DNA of 64,000 nt from Caryophanales bacterium (GCA_012840465.1 DULJ01000067.1:101957-165956); one strand, 5' to 3'. Counted from the first letter of the stretch, positions 28,947 to 39,920 are shown. The notes: generated from the sequence alone by a model not told the origin. Numbers and translations: made by a program.

Positions 28947-29063
28947 AATGCTTTAAATGATAAAAGTACAACTTATGTAGTGTTTTTTAACTAGATTTTC
29001 GATTCTATCTTTTCTATTTGTTGCATAGAAATAAAAATAAAAACATATAGGAGAGATAGGTAT

Positions 29064-29711
29064 ATGACGACATTAAGACAGGATGCATGGACGCAAGATG
29101 AAGATTTATTGCTTGCCGAGGTTGTGCTTAGACATATTAGAGATGGAAGTACACAATTAGCAGCTTTTGAGGAAGTTGGTAAAAAACTATCAAGAACAGC
29201 GGCCGCATGTGGGTTTAGGTGGAATTCAGCCGTAAGAAAACAATATAAGTCAGCAATTGAAATCGCCAAAAAACAAAGAAAAGGTGAAAAAGCTGAAAAG
29301 GTTTTAGAGCCACCAAAACCAGCCCTTGAAACCATGGAGAAAAAATCTAAAAGCAAGGAAGAAAAAGTCGACCAAACCGAGCTGCAAAATCAGTCAAAAC
29401 CATTAGTATCCTTCGATTCTATTATTGAATTTTTGTCATCAGTTGAAACAACCGTGAAGAATACTGAAAACCTCAGTGAAGAAAATGAAGTGCTAAAAAA
29501 TGAAATAAGCGAATTACAGAAAGAAAAAAATGAACTGCTTGTAAAAGTTGAAAAGTTGGCAGAAAATTACCACTTAATTGAAGAGGATTATAAAGCTCTT
29601 ATTGAAATAATGGAAAGGGCACGTAAAATGATTGTATTGCAGGAAGAAGAAGGGTCGCGCTTTAAGTTCCAAATGGACAAAAACGGAAACCTTGAGAGAG
29701 TGAAAAAATAA
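29064..29711 (+). CDS. gerR: RsfA/GerR-type sporulation transcription factor (YlbO)
   Basis: Myb-like N-terminus RQDAWTQDEDLLLAEVVLRHIRDGSTQLAAFEEVGKKLSRTAAACGFRWNSAVRK. Confidence 0.85.
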   Translation: MTTLRQDAWTQDEDLLLAEVVLRHIRDGSTQLAAFEEVGKKLSRTAAACGFRWNSAVRKQYKSAIEIAKKQRKGEKAEKVLEPPKPALETMEKKSKSKEEKVDQTELQNQSKPLVSFDSIIEFLSSVETTVKNTENLSEENEVLKNEISELQKEKNELLVKVEKLAENYHLIEEDYKALIEIMERARKMIVLQEEEGSRFKFQMDKNGNLERVKK

Positions 29712-29745
29712 AAGCTGACAAAATGTCAGCTTTTATTAAGTAAAC
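29712..29745. terminator. Convergent terminator
   Basis: AAAGCTGACA-AAA-TGTCAGCTTTT. Confidence 0.75.
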
Positions 29746-29752
29746 AACATCA

Positions 29753-30229
29753 CTAATTTATTTTGTTTTCTGTTAAATGATCAGGATACCAGACTAATAG
29801 TTTTTCAGGCATGTCTGTAATCGGTGTAAAAGGCATAAACCCCATTCTATTCCAGAATCCCCCTGAGTTAATTCTAGGGCTTGTAATAATTGGAAGGTTA
29901 AAGCTTTTAGCGAACCCAATTAAGTTCTTTCCAAAACCTCTTTCACGAAACTGCGGAAGTACTTCAAGTTTTGACAAGAGTAGGTAATCTCTTTTATTGT
30001 CAAATAAATAATCAAATTTTTTATCAGTATGATATAAGCTCATGCGTGCAACAAGCTTATCGCCATAATAAATACCATAGAACGGCGAATGTTTGCAATC
30101 GTTTTCAACAATGCTTCCTTTTAGGTCATCAAGCATTTGTAACTCCTGATTGCCATATTCTTTAAAACTCTTAAAATCCTCTAACGTTTTAAAATTAATT
30201 GATAACTTTTCAATTGGCATGATTTCCAT
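29753..30229 (-). CDS. ylbP: GNAT N-acetyltransferase (YlbP)
   Basis: LEVLPQFRERGFGKNLIGFA acetyl-CoA motif; synteny. Confidence 0.85.
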   Translation of the reverse strand: MEIMPIEKLSINFKTLEDFKSFKEYGNQELQMLDDLKGSIVENDCKHSPFYGIYYGDKLVARMSLYHTDKKFDYLFDNKRDYLLLSKLEVLPQFRERGFGKNLIGFAKSFNLPIITSPRINSGGFWNRMGFMPFTPITDMPEKLLVWYPDHLTENKIN

Positions 30230-30383
30230 GAAGGCAAACCTCCTTTTTCACACTGTTATAATTACATTATAATACATAAATAAGAAAATTTCTTCTAATT
30301 TTAAGAAAATAAATAATTCAAAAAACTCAGGAAGGGAATTATTGACACCCATATTCCCTGTTTTTTGTTAAAATGATACTATA

Positions 30384-30410
30384 AATCAAATGCGCCTTGG
30401 CGTATTTGTG
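30384..30410 (-). repeat. Interspersed repeat, family B copy (inverted)
   Basis: ATCAAATGCGCCTTGGCGTATTTGTG. Confidence 0.7.
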
Positions 30411-30469
30411 CCAATTATGGAAGTGTGGGACTTATACTGAATAAAGTTGAAATTTATGGAGGTTTTCGG

Positions 30470-31381
30470 GTGAAAGTTGCAATTATTGGCGGTGGTGCTA
30501 TTGGAATGCTAGTTGCCGCTTATCTTAATAAAGCAAATATTAATCCAGTCATTTATACTAGAAGAAGAGAACAAGCTCAAGTTTTGCAGGAAAAAGGCTT
30601 AGAACTTATAAAGAACGGGATAACAACAACATATAAAGTAAAGGCGATCCCTTTTTCAGAGGGTCTATTCGAGGCGGATGTTATTTTTATTACGGTTAAA
30701 CAATATGATTTGGAACCAATTCTTGATTGTTTAAATAAAAACAAACTCAAAATCCCTGTCGTTTTTTTACAAAATGGAATGAGTCATACTCTCGTTTTAT
30801 CCAATTTGTACACGGAATCGATTTATTTGGGTATCGTTGAACACGGGGTCCTTAAACAATCAGACAATTGCGTTATTCATACTGGTGAAGGCTGCCTTAA
30901 AATGGCAAACTATAGTAGAAAGTCGGGAAAAATCGAGGCAATGGCAGATGCCTTAAATTCGATTGGCTTTCCTATAATAATTGAGGGAAATTGGTATGAA
31001 ACACTTGTGAGTAAACTTGTTGTCAATGCGGTTATCAACCCTCTCACCACCCTTTATGGCATTCAAAATGGGAGTTTATTAGAAAATAATTTTTATTTAT
31101 TAAATATGAAAGCTGTCTTCCTTGAAGTGGTGCAAGCTCTTGCTTTAACTAAGGTTGACAGCTTATGGGATGATGTGATCACCATTTGCAAGAATACGGG
31201 AAGCAACTATTCATCGATGTATAAGGATATTGAACATGGTCGACCAACAGAAATCCAGTCTATATTAGGTTATATACTAGAAGAAGGTGAAAAAAGGGTG
31301 GTGTCGATGCCTGGACTTATGTTTTTATATAATAGTATTAAAGGTATGGAAGCCAAAGGGAAGGAAGAGAGGAATGATTAA
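30470..31381 (+). CDS. panE: 2-dehydropantoate 2-reductase family (YlbQ/PanE)
   Basis: VKVAIIGGGAIGMLVAAYL; KLVVNAVINPLTTL; GTG start with GGAGG. Confidence 0.9.
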   Translation: MKVAIIGGGAIGMLVAAYLNKANINPVIYTRRREQAQVLQEKGLELIKNGITTTYKVKAIPFSEGLFEADVIFITVKQYDLEPILDCLNKNKLKIPVVFLQNGMSHTLVLSNLYTESIYLGIVEHGVLKQSDNCVIHTGEGCLKMANYSRKSGKIEAMADALNSIGFPIIIEGNWYETLVSKLVVNAVINPLTTLYGIQNGSLLENNFYLLNMKAVFLEVVQALALTKVDSLWDDVITICKNTGSNYSSMYKDIEHGRPTEIQSILGYILEEGEKRVVSMPGLMFLYNSIKGMEAKGKEERND

Positions 31382-31757
31382 TTTATTTTCAACATTTGTA
31401 GCTACTATGGTTACAGTGCCGATCCTTGTTATTTTTATGGTGTATTGGATCAGCCGCATCGTCACAAAGAACAAAAAAAGATCGCTACATTTATCAGTGG
31501 ACATTTCTACTCTTTTTTTTATCTTTGCCGTCCATTTTTCTATTATGGTGATTTGGGAAAAATCAGTGTTGTGGATCATTCTTCTTTTATTAATATTTAT
31601 TGCTTCGATTTTTGTTTTTCTTCAATGGAAAATCAACAATGAGATTATTTTCAAAAAGGTATGGAAAGGATTTTGGCGGTTTAATTTTCTTTTATTTTCG
31701 TTTAGCTATTTTTCGCTCATTATTTTCGGTTTAATTCAAAGGCTAAATAATTTATAA
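31374..31757 (+). CDS. DUF3397-type integral membrane protein
   Basis: 127 aa, 4 predicted TM segments; position upstream of bshC. Confidence 0.7.
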   Translation: MINLFSTFVATMVTVPILVIFMVYWISRIVTKNKKRSLHLSVDISTLFFIFAVHFSIMVIWEKSVLWIILLLLIFIASIFVFLQWKINNEIIFKKVWKGFWRFNFLLFSFSYFSLIIFGLIQRLNNL

Positions 31758-31840
31758 GCATAATTTTTGAGGGTGTTACTTATTATTTGTTATACTCTTA
31801 TAAAATGTTGTGTTATGTATAGTAGAAAGGAAGTATCCGC

Positions 31841-33466
31841 ATGGAACTACAAGACGTCGCCCAGGCGTTAGCGAATAAAATTGCCTCTTCATATATAAGC
31901 GAGGAAGATGAAGTCGCCTCTTTTTTTGACTATCCTGATATTAAAAACAAAGAGACATACAAGAAACGATTAGAAGAGTTAAGTAATCGGCAGTTTCCGA
32001 GATGGCAATTGGTCGAGTATTTATTAGAGTTTCATAAAAACTTCGATGTTTCTGATAAAACGATTACAAATATTAAAAGAATGTTAGATCCCAAAAGTGT
32101 CGTTGTCATTGGCGGTCAACAAGCGGGATTGTTAACGGGTCCACTTTATTCAATACATAAAATTATTTCCATCATTAAGTTTGCGAAAGAACAAGAGCAA
32201 TTATTAAATGTTCCGGTTCTTCCTGTTTTTTGGGTTGCGGGGGAGGATCATGACTTTGCAGAAATTAATCACACTTACGTGTTGCGTAATGGTAGGGTCG
32301 AAAAACGTGTTATTAAACAAAAGCATTTCAAAAAATGCCCTGCCTCTCAGTTGATCATTGATCAAAATAAGGCTGAAGACTGGATTAAAGAGATTGTCGG
32401 CACATTCGGGGAAACGGTTTATACAAATGATATGTTAAATCATCTTTATGCCGATTTAAGAAAGTCCTCTACCTATGTTGATTTTTTTATCAATATTGTC
32501 TTTAGATTATTTAAAGAACATGGCCTCATTATTGTGGATTCGGGTGATACAGGCTTTAGAAAGATTGGATCGCCTTTTATAGAAATGATTATTCGCAACA
32601 ATTCGGAATTAGGAGAAAAGGTGCTATGTGGCCAATTGACTCTTCAGGAATTGGGCTACGGACAACCGATTGAAATTAATGAACAGAATGCCCATTTGTT
32701 TGTTATTCAAGACGGGGAAAGGATCCTATTAGAAAGATCCAAAACACAATTTGTTGGAAAGAATAATGAATGTAATTTTGAACATTCAGCATTATTAGAG
32801 TTGAATCGTAATCAACCTGAATTGTTCAGCAACAATGTTGCGACAAGACCGCTTATGCAGGAGTATGTGTTCCCGACATTGGCTTTTATTTCGGGGCCTG
32901 GTGAAATTGCTTATTGGGCGGCACTAAAAGAAGCGTTCCATTTGTTTGACTTTAAAGTGCCGCCTGTTATTCCAAGATTAATGATTTCTATCCTTGACAG
33001 AAAGTCGGGAAAATACGTGAAGGAACTGGGCTTGGATATAGCCGGGGTTGTTAAAAGTGGATGTCTAAATGAGAAAGAAGAGTGGCTCAAAAAACAACAG
33101 CCATTTCCAATCGAGCAAATGACAGAAGAAACAACAACCCGAATTTTGAATGTGCATAGACCTTTTAAGGAGTTGGCTATCCAAGTTGATCCCCATCTTA
33201 AAGATTTGGCCGAAAAAAATGCAGAGCTTATTCAATCGCAAATTTATTATTTAAAACAGAAAGTGGAAAAGAGGATACGTTTTCAACATAAAGTTGTCTT
33301 GGACAAATTTGACCATATCAACTATTTTATCAAGCCTTTAAATGCACCGCAGGAGAGAATATGGAATATTTTTTACTATATTAACCTATATGGTTACCAA
33401 ATTATCGATGAAATGGTAGATCTAAATTATCAATGGAATAACCAACACAAGGTTATTACTATATAA
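31841..33466 (+). CDS. bshC: Bacillithiol biosynthesis cysteine-adding enzyme BshC
   Basis: 541 aa; VVIGGQQAGLLTGPLYSIHK, FWVAGEDHDFAEINHT. Confidence 0.95.
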   Translation: MELQDVAQALANKIASSYISEEDEVASFFDYPDIKNKETYKKRLEELSNRQFPRWQLVEYLLEFHKNFDVSDKTITNIKRMLDPKSVVVIGGQQAGLLTGPLYSIHKIISIIKFAKEQEQLLNVPVLPVFWVAGEDHDFAEINHTYVLRNGRVEKRVIKQKHFKKCPASQLIIDQNKAEDWIKEIVGTFGETVYTNDMLNHLYADLRKSSTYVDFFINIVFRLFKEHGLIIVDSGDTGFRKIGSPFIEMIIRNNSELGEKVLCGQLTLQELGYGQPIEINEQNAHLFVIQDGERILLERSKTQFVGKNNECNFEHSALLELNRNQPELFSNNVATRPLMQEYVFPTLAFISGPGEIAYWAALKEAFHLFDFKVPPVIPRLMISILDRKSGKYVKELGLDIAGVVKSGCLNEKEEWLKKQQPFPIEQMTEETTTRILNVHRPFKELAIQVDPHLKDLAEKNAELIQSQIYYLKQKVEKRIRFQHKVVLDKFDHINYFIKPLNAPQERIWNIFYYINLYGYQIIDEMVDLNYQWNNQHKVITI

Positions 33467-33514
33467 AAATATATATAAAATGACGTGTTATAACAAATTA
33501 AGTTCCGAATTTGT

Positions 33515-33553
33515 CGAGCAAAAACCTGCGATGTATGCAGGTTTTTTTGTTTT
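33515..33553 (+). terminator. Terminator after bshC
   Basis: AAAACCTGC-GATGTAT-GCAGGTTTTTTTG. Confidence 0.75.
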
Positions 33554-33578
33554 TTTTCACGAATAATTCATAAAGTAA

Positions 33579-33624
33579 GTGGTGGAAAGTGGTGATTTGT
33601 GGTATTCTATGGTCAGAAAGTGGG
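33579..33624 (+). promoter_or_regulatory. Candidate MraZ-box array
   Basis: GTGGT/GTGGT/GTGGT/ATGGT at 33579, 33589, 33599, 33609 (exact 10-bp period), then GTGGG at 33620, upstream of mraZ. Confidence 0.65.
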
Positions 33625-33633
33625 GCGTAATGT

Positions 33634-34065
33634 ATGTTCATGGGGGAATATCATCATACCATTGATCAAAAAGGCCGTATGATTATTCCGGCTAAATTTA
33701 GAGAACTTCTTGGAGAAGGCTTTGTGCTTACAAGGGGTTTAGATCAATGTTTGTTTGGTTATTCCTACGATGAATGGCAAACCTTAGAAAATAAATTAAA
33801 AACCCTTCCTTTTACAAAAAAAGATGCTAGAGCGTTTACACGTTTTTTCTTCTCTGGTGCAACTGAATGTGAAGTGGACAAGCAAGGAAGAGTAAATATT
33901 GCTCCTCCGCTAAGAGATTATGCCAAACTAGATAAAGACTGTGTCATTGTAGGTGTTTCAAATCGTTTTGAGATTTGGAGCAAGTCAAATTGGGATACAT
34001 ATGTTACGGAGTCTGCAGATTCATTTGCTGAAATTGCAGAAAGTATGGTTGATTTCGATATTTAG
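33634..34065 (+). CDS. mraZ: Transcriptional regulator MraZ
   Basis: [37 protein letters not shown]. Confidence 0.97.
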   Translation: MFMGEYHHTIDQKGRMIIPAKFRELLGEGFVLTRGLDQCLFGYSYDEWQTLENKLKTLPFTKKDARAFTRFFFSGATECEVDKQGRVNIAPPLRDYAKLDKDCVIVGVSNRFEIWSKSNWDTYVTESADSFAEIAESMVDFDI

Positions 34066-34122
34066 ATGCAAAATAGCATTACAGAACAACAGGAAAAAGA
34101 CTAGGGTGGAGTAGATGTATAA

Positions 34123-35055
34123 ATGTTTGAACACATAACTGTTTTAAGAGAAGAAGCTGTTGAAGGGTTAAATATAAAGCCAGATGGAATCTATGTTGAT
34201 TGTACCTTAGGTGGAGCGGGACATAGCGAACTAATTTTATCGAAACTTTCAAAGTCCGGCAGACTATATGCGTTTGATCAGGATGAAATGGCAATAGAGC
34301 ATGCTGCAAAAAAATTAGCGGCCTATAAAGATCAAGTCGTCCTAATAAAAAGCAACTTTCGCCATCTAAAAGAAGAGTTGCAAGACCGGGGCGTAGAGGG
34401 TGTAGACGGAGTCCTTTTTGATCTTGGAGTATCATCACCACAGCTTGACATTGCCGAAAGGGGCTTTAGCTACCATCAAGATGCGCCGCTAGACATGAGG
34501 ATGGATCAAACAGCACCGATATCGGCTTACGATGTTGTCAATCACTGGAGTTATAATGATCTTGTTAGAATATTCTTCCAATACGGTGAGGAAAAGTTTT
34601 CGAAACAAATCGCAAGGAAAATTGAAGCTTTTCGTAATGTTAAACCAATTGAAACGACAGGGGAGTTGGTAGAGTTAATAAAAGAAGGTATTCCTGCACC
34701 GGCAAGACGAGCAGGAGGGCATCCGGCTAAACGGGTTTTTCAAGCCATTCGGATCGCTGTGAATGATGAGCTTAAAGTATTCGAAGAGGCGATAGAAGAT
34801 GCCATTTCGATTTCAAAACCAGGGGGAAGAATAGCGGTTATTACATTTCATTCGTTGGAAGACAGAATTTGTAAGACAACATTTAGTAAATGGAGTAGAG
34901 GTCCTGAATTGCCCCATGGGTTGCCAATCATTCCGGAGGAATATAAAGCTAAGTTAAAGCTTATAACGAGGAAGCCGATTTTACCTTCAGAAGAAGAAAT
35001 GGAGCAAAACAAACGAGCGCGGTCTGCAAAATTAAGAGTGGCCGAGAAACAATAA
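34123..35055 (+). CDS. rsmH: 16S rRNA (cytosine1402-N4)-methyltransferase RsmH
   Basis: [32 protein letters not shown]. Confidence 0.97.
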   Translation: MFEHITVLREEAVEGLNIKPDGIYVDCTLGGAGHSELILSKLSKSGRLYAFDQDEMAIEHAAKKLAAYKDQVVLIKSNFRHLKEELQDRGVEGVDGVLFDLGVSSPQLDIAERGFSYHQDAPLDMRMDQTAPISAYDVVNHWSYNDLVRIFFQYGEEKFSKQIARKIEAFRNVKPIETTGELVELIKEGIPAPARRAGGHPAKRVFQAIRIAVNDELKVFEEAIEDAISISKPGGRIAVITFHSLEDRICKTTFSKWSRGPELPHGLPIIPEEYKAKLKLITRKPILPSEEEMEQNKRARSAKLRVAEKQ

Positions 35056-35080
35056 CAAATTATAGTAGGAGGTTTTAGTT

Positions 35081-35440
35081 TTGAACAATCTTGCTTACCA
35101 GGTTCAACCGAAAAAACATCAGCAGAATAAACCAAACTTGAAGCCTCAAGTAAAGGTAAAAAAGAAAAGTATTATTACAGCTGGTGAAAAATTTCTGCTT
35201 TCACTTTTGCTTATTTTTAGTACAATAGGTTGTACGATGATCATTTCCAAGCAAGCAGCTATTTTTCAACTCAATAATGATATTCAGGTTTTGGAATCCG
35301 AAATAACCGAACAACAAAAGATCAATAGTGGTTTAGCGGAGGAAATAACTGAATTGTCGAAACCACAGCGGATATTAAAAATTGCTACTGAACAAGGATT
35401 AACAATAATTGATAATAATGTCCAAGTAATCGGTAACTAG
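35081..35440 (+). CDS. ftsL: Cell division protein FtsL
   Basis: Bitopic coiled-coil protein between rsmH and pbpB. Confidence 0.88.
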   Translation: MNNLAYQVQPKKHQQNKPNLKPQVKVKKKSIITAGEKFLLSLLLIFSTIGCTMIISKQAAIFQLNNDIQVLESEITEQQKINSGLAEEITELSKPQRILKIATEQGLTIIDNNVQVIGN

Positions 35441-35475
35441 TTATGGTAATTAGTTTAATATAGTGTGGTGAGAAA

Positions 35476-37734
35476 ATGAGTAAAAAAACAACAGTACATA
35501 TTAGAGTTGGGGCGAGGATATTATCATTAATATTTGTCCTGCTCTTTTTTATTTTAACAGGTCGTTTTGTTTATATTCAAACTGTTAAAGAGGTGAAAGG
35601 ACATGATCTAACCGTTTTAGCCGATGAAAAGTGGGAGAAGGAACGGACCATCGAAGCTTCAAGAGGACAAATACTTGATCGTAACGGACAAGTTATTGCG
35701 AAGGATGTTCCTACCTATTCGTTGTATGTGGTGATTAGTGATAAATATTCAAAAAATTCTTCTGTCCCCCTTTATGTTATTGACAAACATGAAACGGCTG
35801 AAAAATTAGCTCCATTATTGAATATGCAAGCTTCAGAGATTGAGAGAAGGTTAAATCCTGCTAAATCCGATGCTGTTCAAGTAGAACTGGGTCCGAAAGG
35901 TAGGAATATTGACCATCAATTAATGGAGGAAATTAAGGCATTGAACCTTCCGGGCGTTTATTTTACCCGGGAGAAAAAGAGATTATATCCGAATGGTATA
36001 TTTGCTTCCCATGTAATCGGGTTTGCACAGCCTGATGAACAAGGAAAATTGGTTGGAAAAATGGGGGTTGAAAAAACCTTTGATGATCTCTTGCAAGGGA
36101 AAGATGGTCGTATTACCTTTCAGAGTGACCGTAGGGGCTTTAAGCTTCCTGATCCAAAAGAAATGATTGTAGCGCCCGAAAACGGGAAGGATCTATTTTT
36201 AACAATAGATCAGAGAATCCAAACCTTTTTAGAAAGTGCTTTGAGCTATGCCGAAAAAGAATATGAACCTGAAAATATCATCGGGGTTGTTGCAGATGCG
36301 AAAACGGGAGAAATATTAGCGATGGGAACTAGACCAAGCTTTGATCCTAATACTCGGGATATTTCAAACTATATGAATGAAGTTATTTCCTCTCCCTTTG
36401 AACCAGGTTCAACAATGAAAATATTTACGTTAGCCGCGGCGATTGATGCTGGTGTTTTTCGAGCTAACGAAACGTATAAGTCAGGATCCTATAGAATTTC
36501 GCAGAAAGATAAAGCAATTCGAGACCACAACCGCTCCGGATGGGGTACAATCACGTACTTAGAGGGGGTTCAACGGTCTTCTAACGTTGCAATGGCAAAG
36601 TTAGTCAATGAAAAACTAGGCGGCGATAAATTTCTCGAATACTTACAAAAATTTCATTTTGATAAAATAACGGGGATTGATTTGCCAAATGAAGTTCCTG
36701 GTAATATTTTGTATAGGTACCCGATTGAAAAAATTACGACTTCCTATGGACAAGGAACGACAATAACTCCGATTCAACAAATACAAGCAGCAACTGCGAT
36801 ATCAAATGGTGGCAAAATGATGAAGCCGTATATTATCAAAAAAATTGTCGATCCCAAAACAGGGGAAGTTATTAAACAGCAAGAGCCAACAATTGTTGAG
36901 GAGCCTATCAAAAAAGAGACGGCTCAGCAAGTTCTTGATATTTTGGAAACAGTTGTTTCTTCGAAAGCAGGTACTGGTAAATCCTATGCAATAGAGGGTT
37001 ATCAAGTTGCTGGAAAAACGGGTACTGCCCAAATTCCAAACCCAAAAACAGGGAAATATATGACAGGTCACGGAAATAATATATTTTCATTTTTAGGGTT
37101 TGCGCCAAAAGATGACCCGAGGTTAATTGTCTATGTATCTGTAAAAAGGCCGAAACTTGAGCCGACTGAGCTTGGTTCTGCGCCAGTATCCTATGTTTTT
37201 AAAACAGTTATGAAAAATAGTCTTAACTACATGAATATTGCCCCAACAGAAGCGGCTAATATTGAAAAACCGGTTGTGCAAGCGGGTATCGAAACTCCAA
37301 AAGTGATTGGAAAAGGGGTAGATGAAGGGATGAAAGAACTCTCGCAAGCAGGTCTTACCGTCATCAAGCTAGGGCAAACGGATCGTGTCATAAAGCAAAT
37401 TCCTTTGCCAAATTCGAAGGTGTTAGAAAAGGAAAAAGTTATTATCAAGGCAAAGGGTAAGATGAAAATGCCTGATATGACTGGATGGGCCTTTAGGGAT
37501 GTGGCAAAGATAGCTGATATTGCCAAATTAAAGCTGAATGTTATTGGAAAAGGCTATGTTACGAAGCAAAGCATCCAGCCAAATTCCGAATTTAAAGATG
37601 GAGATTATTTAGTGGTGGAGTTGAATCCGCCGTTTGAGGAGAAAGAGCCCGAAAAAAATCCTGAAGATGAAGTGAATTTAAAGGGAAAAGAGGATCAACA
37701 AATGTTCGAACTATTGAATAGTGTCCAAGATTAA
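35476..37734 (+). CDS. pbpB: Penicillin-binding protein 2B with PASTA domains
   Basis: Transpeptidase SSNVAMAKL, KTGTAQ; PASTA tail; position before spoVD. Confidence 0.93.
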   Translation: MSKKTTVHIRVGARILSLIFVLLFFILTGRFVYIQTVKEVKGHDLTVLADEKWEKERTIEASRGQILDRNGQVIAKDVPTYSLYVVISDKYSKNSSVPLYVIDKHETAEKLAPLLNMQASEIERRLNPAKSDAVQVELGPKGRNIDHQLMEEIKALNLPGVYFTREKKRLYPNGIFASHVIGFAQPDEQGKLVGKMGVEKTFDDLLQGKDGRITFQSDRRGFKLPDPKEMIVAPENGKDLFLTIDQRIQTFLESALSYAEKEYEPENIIGVVADAKTGEILAMGTRPSFDPNTRDISNYMNEVISSPFEPGSTMKIFTLAAAIDAGVFRANETYKSGSYRISQKDKAIRDHNRSGWGTITYLEGVQRSSNVAMAKLVNEKLGGDKFLEYLQKFHFDKITGIDLPNEVPGNILYRYPIEKITTSYGQGTTITPIQQIQAATAISNGGKMMKPYIIKKIVDPKTGEVIKQQEPTIVEEPIKKETAQQVLDILETVVSSKAGTGKSYAIEGYQVAGKTGTAQIPNPKTGKYMTGHGNNIFSFLGFAPKDDPRLIVYVSVKRPKLEPTELGSAPVSYVFKTVMKNSLNYMNIAPTEAANIEKPVVQAGIETPKVIGKGVDEGMKELSQAGLTVIKLGQTDRVIKQIPLPNSKVLEKEKVIIKAKGKMKMPDMTGWAFRDVAKIADIAKLKLNVIGKGYVTKQSIQPNSEFKDGDYLVVELNPPFEEKEPEKNPEDEVNLKGKEDQQMFELLNSVQD

Positions 37735-37776
37735 ACGACCGGGGTTCTACTGATCCTTCATGGGCTAATCCATGTT

Positions 37777-37803
37777 CTATTCCGCACCGTACAAGCATAA
37801 GAT
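37777..37803 (+). promoter_or_regulatory. Candidate SigE promoter for spoVD
   Basis: CTATT-N14-CATAAGAT, close to ATATT-N14-CATACAMT. Confidence 0.5.
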
Positions 37804-37836
37804 GAAACAAGCTAAGTCAAGGAGGTAAGACGATCT

Positions 37837-39759
37837 TTGAGAGTTTCGAATGTTACGGTGCGGAAACGTTTAGTTACGGTGTTATTAGTTGGATTATTCC
37901 TATTCTTGGTAATAGATGTAAGGCTGGGGTATGTGCAGTTAGTAATGGGAAATTGGTTGAGTGACAAGGCTATGGATTCCTGGGGGAAAAATATTCCGTT
38001 TGAGCCGGAACGGGGAGAAATTCTCGATCGTAACGGGGTTCCGTTAGCAACAAATGTAAGTGCTCCGACTGTTTATCTAATCCCAAGGCAAATAGAAGAC
38101 CCAGCAATTGCAGCCAAGAAATTAGCTGCTGTTTTGAATGCTTCGGAAGAAAAAGTGTATAAAACAATGACTAAGAACTCTTTAAATGAGCGTATTACGG
38201 AGGGAAGAAAACTTTCAAATGACAAGGCTAATGAAATCCGTGCTCTTAATTTGAAAGGGGTTTATATCGCTGAAGATTCCAAACGGCATTATCCGTTTGG
38301 GAGTTATTTATCCCATGTCTTGGGGTTTACAGGAATTGATAATCAAGGCCTAATGGGACTTGAGCTTTACTACAATGAAAAGTTGAGTGGAAAAAGAGGT
38401 CATGTATCGTATATTTCAGATGCAAAAGGACGAAAAATGCCCAATTCCACGGATCAATATACACCGCCGATCGATGGTTTAAATATGAAGTTAACAATTG
38501 ATTCCCGCGTTCAAACCATTATCGAAAGGGAATTAGATATTGCGGAGGCAACCTACAACCCGGATGGTGCAATTGCGCTTGCAATGGATCCAAAAACCGG
38601 TGAAATTTTAGGGATGTCATCAAGACCAGATTTTGATCCGGAAAAATATCAAAGTGTACCTCAAGAAGTATATAATCGGAACCTTCCGGTTTGGAGTACG
38701 TATGAGCCTGGATCTACTTTTAAAATTATTACTTTAGCGGCTGCACTGGAGGAAAAGTTAGTAGATCTTGATAAAGATCATTTTAATGATCCAGGTGCGA
38801 TTAGAGTCGAAGGTGCAACGTTACGTTGTTGGAAACGGGGCGGACATGGATCCCAATCTTTCCTCGAGGTTGTTCAAAACTCATGTAACCCCGGATTTGT
38901 AACTCTAGGACAAAGATTAGGTAAAGACCGTTTGTTTCAATATATAAAGAATTTTGGATTTGGCCAAAAAACAGGGATTGATCTGCAGGGGGAAGGAACA
39001 GGTATCCTTTTCAAAATGAATCGTGTTGGTCCTGTAGAGTTAGCGACAACGGCTTTTGGTCAAGGGGTGTCTGTTACCCCTATTCAGCAGGTAACAGCTG
39101 TTGCCGCCGCTGTTAATGGGGGTTTTTTGTATCAGCCTTATATTGCAAAAGAATGGGTTGATCCGATTACTGGAAAGGTTGTAAGCCGCAATACCCCTGT
39201 TATGAAAAGACGGATCATTTCTGAAGAAACATCGAAGCAGGTAAGGTATGCTCTAGAAAGTGTTGTAGCCCAAGGTACAGGGAAAGGTGCGTTTGTCGAT
39301 GGGTATCGTGTCGGCGGCAAAACCGGTACAGCCCAAAAAGTGAAAAACGGACGTTATATGGAAAATAACCATATTGTTTCTTTTATTGGATTTGCTCCAG
39401 CGGATGATCCGCAAATTGTTGTCTATACGGCGATAGATAACCCAAAGGGTACAGTTCAATTCGGAGGAGTCGTCGCTGCTCCAATTGTAGGGAATATATT
39501 AGAGGATAGCCTTAGAGCACTTGATGTTAAAAAAAGAGGCGGGCAGATTGAGAAGAAATACACATATCCTGATCCAAGAATGGTTACAGTGCCGAACATT
39601 GTTGGTTTAAAAACGAATGAATTGCAGAAATACCTACTTGATCTAAGGATAGAAAAAAGTGGTGAAGGTCCAATTATCATCGACCAAACACCAGAACCTG
39701 GAGAAAAAGTTGAATCTGGTGCAACTATTCGCATATTATTAGGTGGAACCGAAAAATAA
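37837..39759 (+). CDS. spoVD: Stage V sporulation protein D (class B PBP, PASTA)
   Basis: YEPGSTFKIITLAAALEE, KTGTAQK; one PASTA domain; paralog directly after pbpB; TTG start. Confidence 0.92.
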   Translation: MRVSNVTVRKRLVTVLLVGLFLFLVIDVRLGYVQLVMGNWLSDKAMDSWGKNIPFEPERGEILDRNGVPLATNVSAPTVYLIPRQIEDPAIAAKKLAAVLNASEEKVYKTMTKNSLNERITEGRKLSNDKANEIRALNLKGVYIAEDSKRHYPFGSYLSHVLGFTGIDNQGLMGLELYYNEKLSGKRGHVSYISDAKGRKMPNSTDQYTPPIDGLNMKLTIDSRVQTIIERELDIAEATYNPDGAIALAMDPKTGEILGMSSRPDFDPEKYQSVPQEVYNRNLPVWSTYEPGSTFKIITLAAALEEKLVDLDKDHFNDPGAIRVEGATLRCWKRGGHGSQSFLEVVQNSCNPGFVTLGQRLGKDRLFQYIKNFGFGQKTGIDLQGEGTGILFKMNRVGPVELATTAFGQGVSVTPIQQVTAVAAAVNGGFLYQPYIAKEWVDPITGKVVSRNTPVMKRRIISEETSKQVRYALESVVAQGTGKGAFVDGYRVGGKTGTAQKVKNGRYMENNHIVSFIGFAPADDPQIVVYTAIDNPKGTVQFGGVVAAPIVGNILEDSLRALDVKKRGGQIEKKYTYPDPRMVTVPNIVGLKTNELQKYLLDLRIEKSGEGPIIIDQTPEPGEKVESGATIRILLGGTEK

Positions 39760-39920
39760 CACCCAATTTTCACCAAAGCGCGCCTAGCAATTATAAAGCT
39801 AGGCGTTTGCACTTTCAAAAGGAAACAAATGTGCATTAAAAAGCATATATTATACAAGCCTACTTTTGATATAATGGGTGAAGTGAAAAATTTATATTTT
39901 CGACAGAAAGGAAATCCAGA

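Noticed and set aside
35476-39759. pbpB/spoVD as a recent tandem duplication
   Set aside because: The two class B PBPs are ancient paralogs normally adjacent in Bacillaceae.
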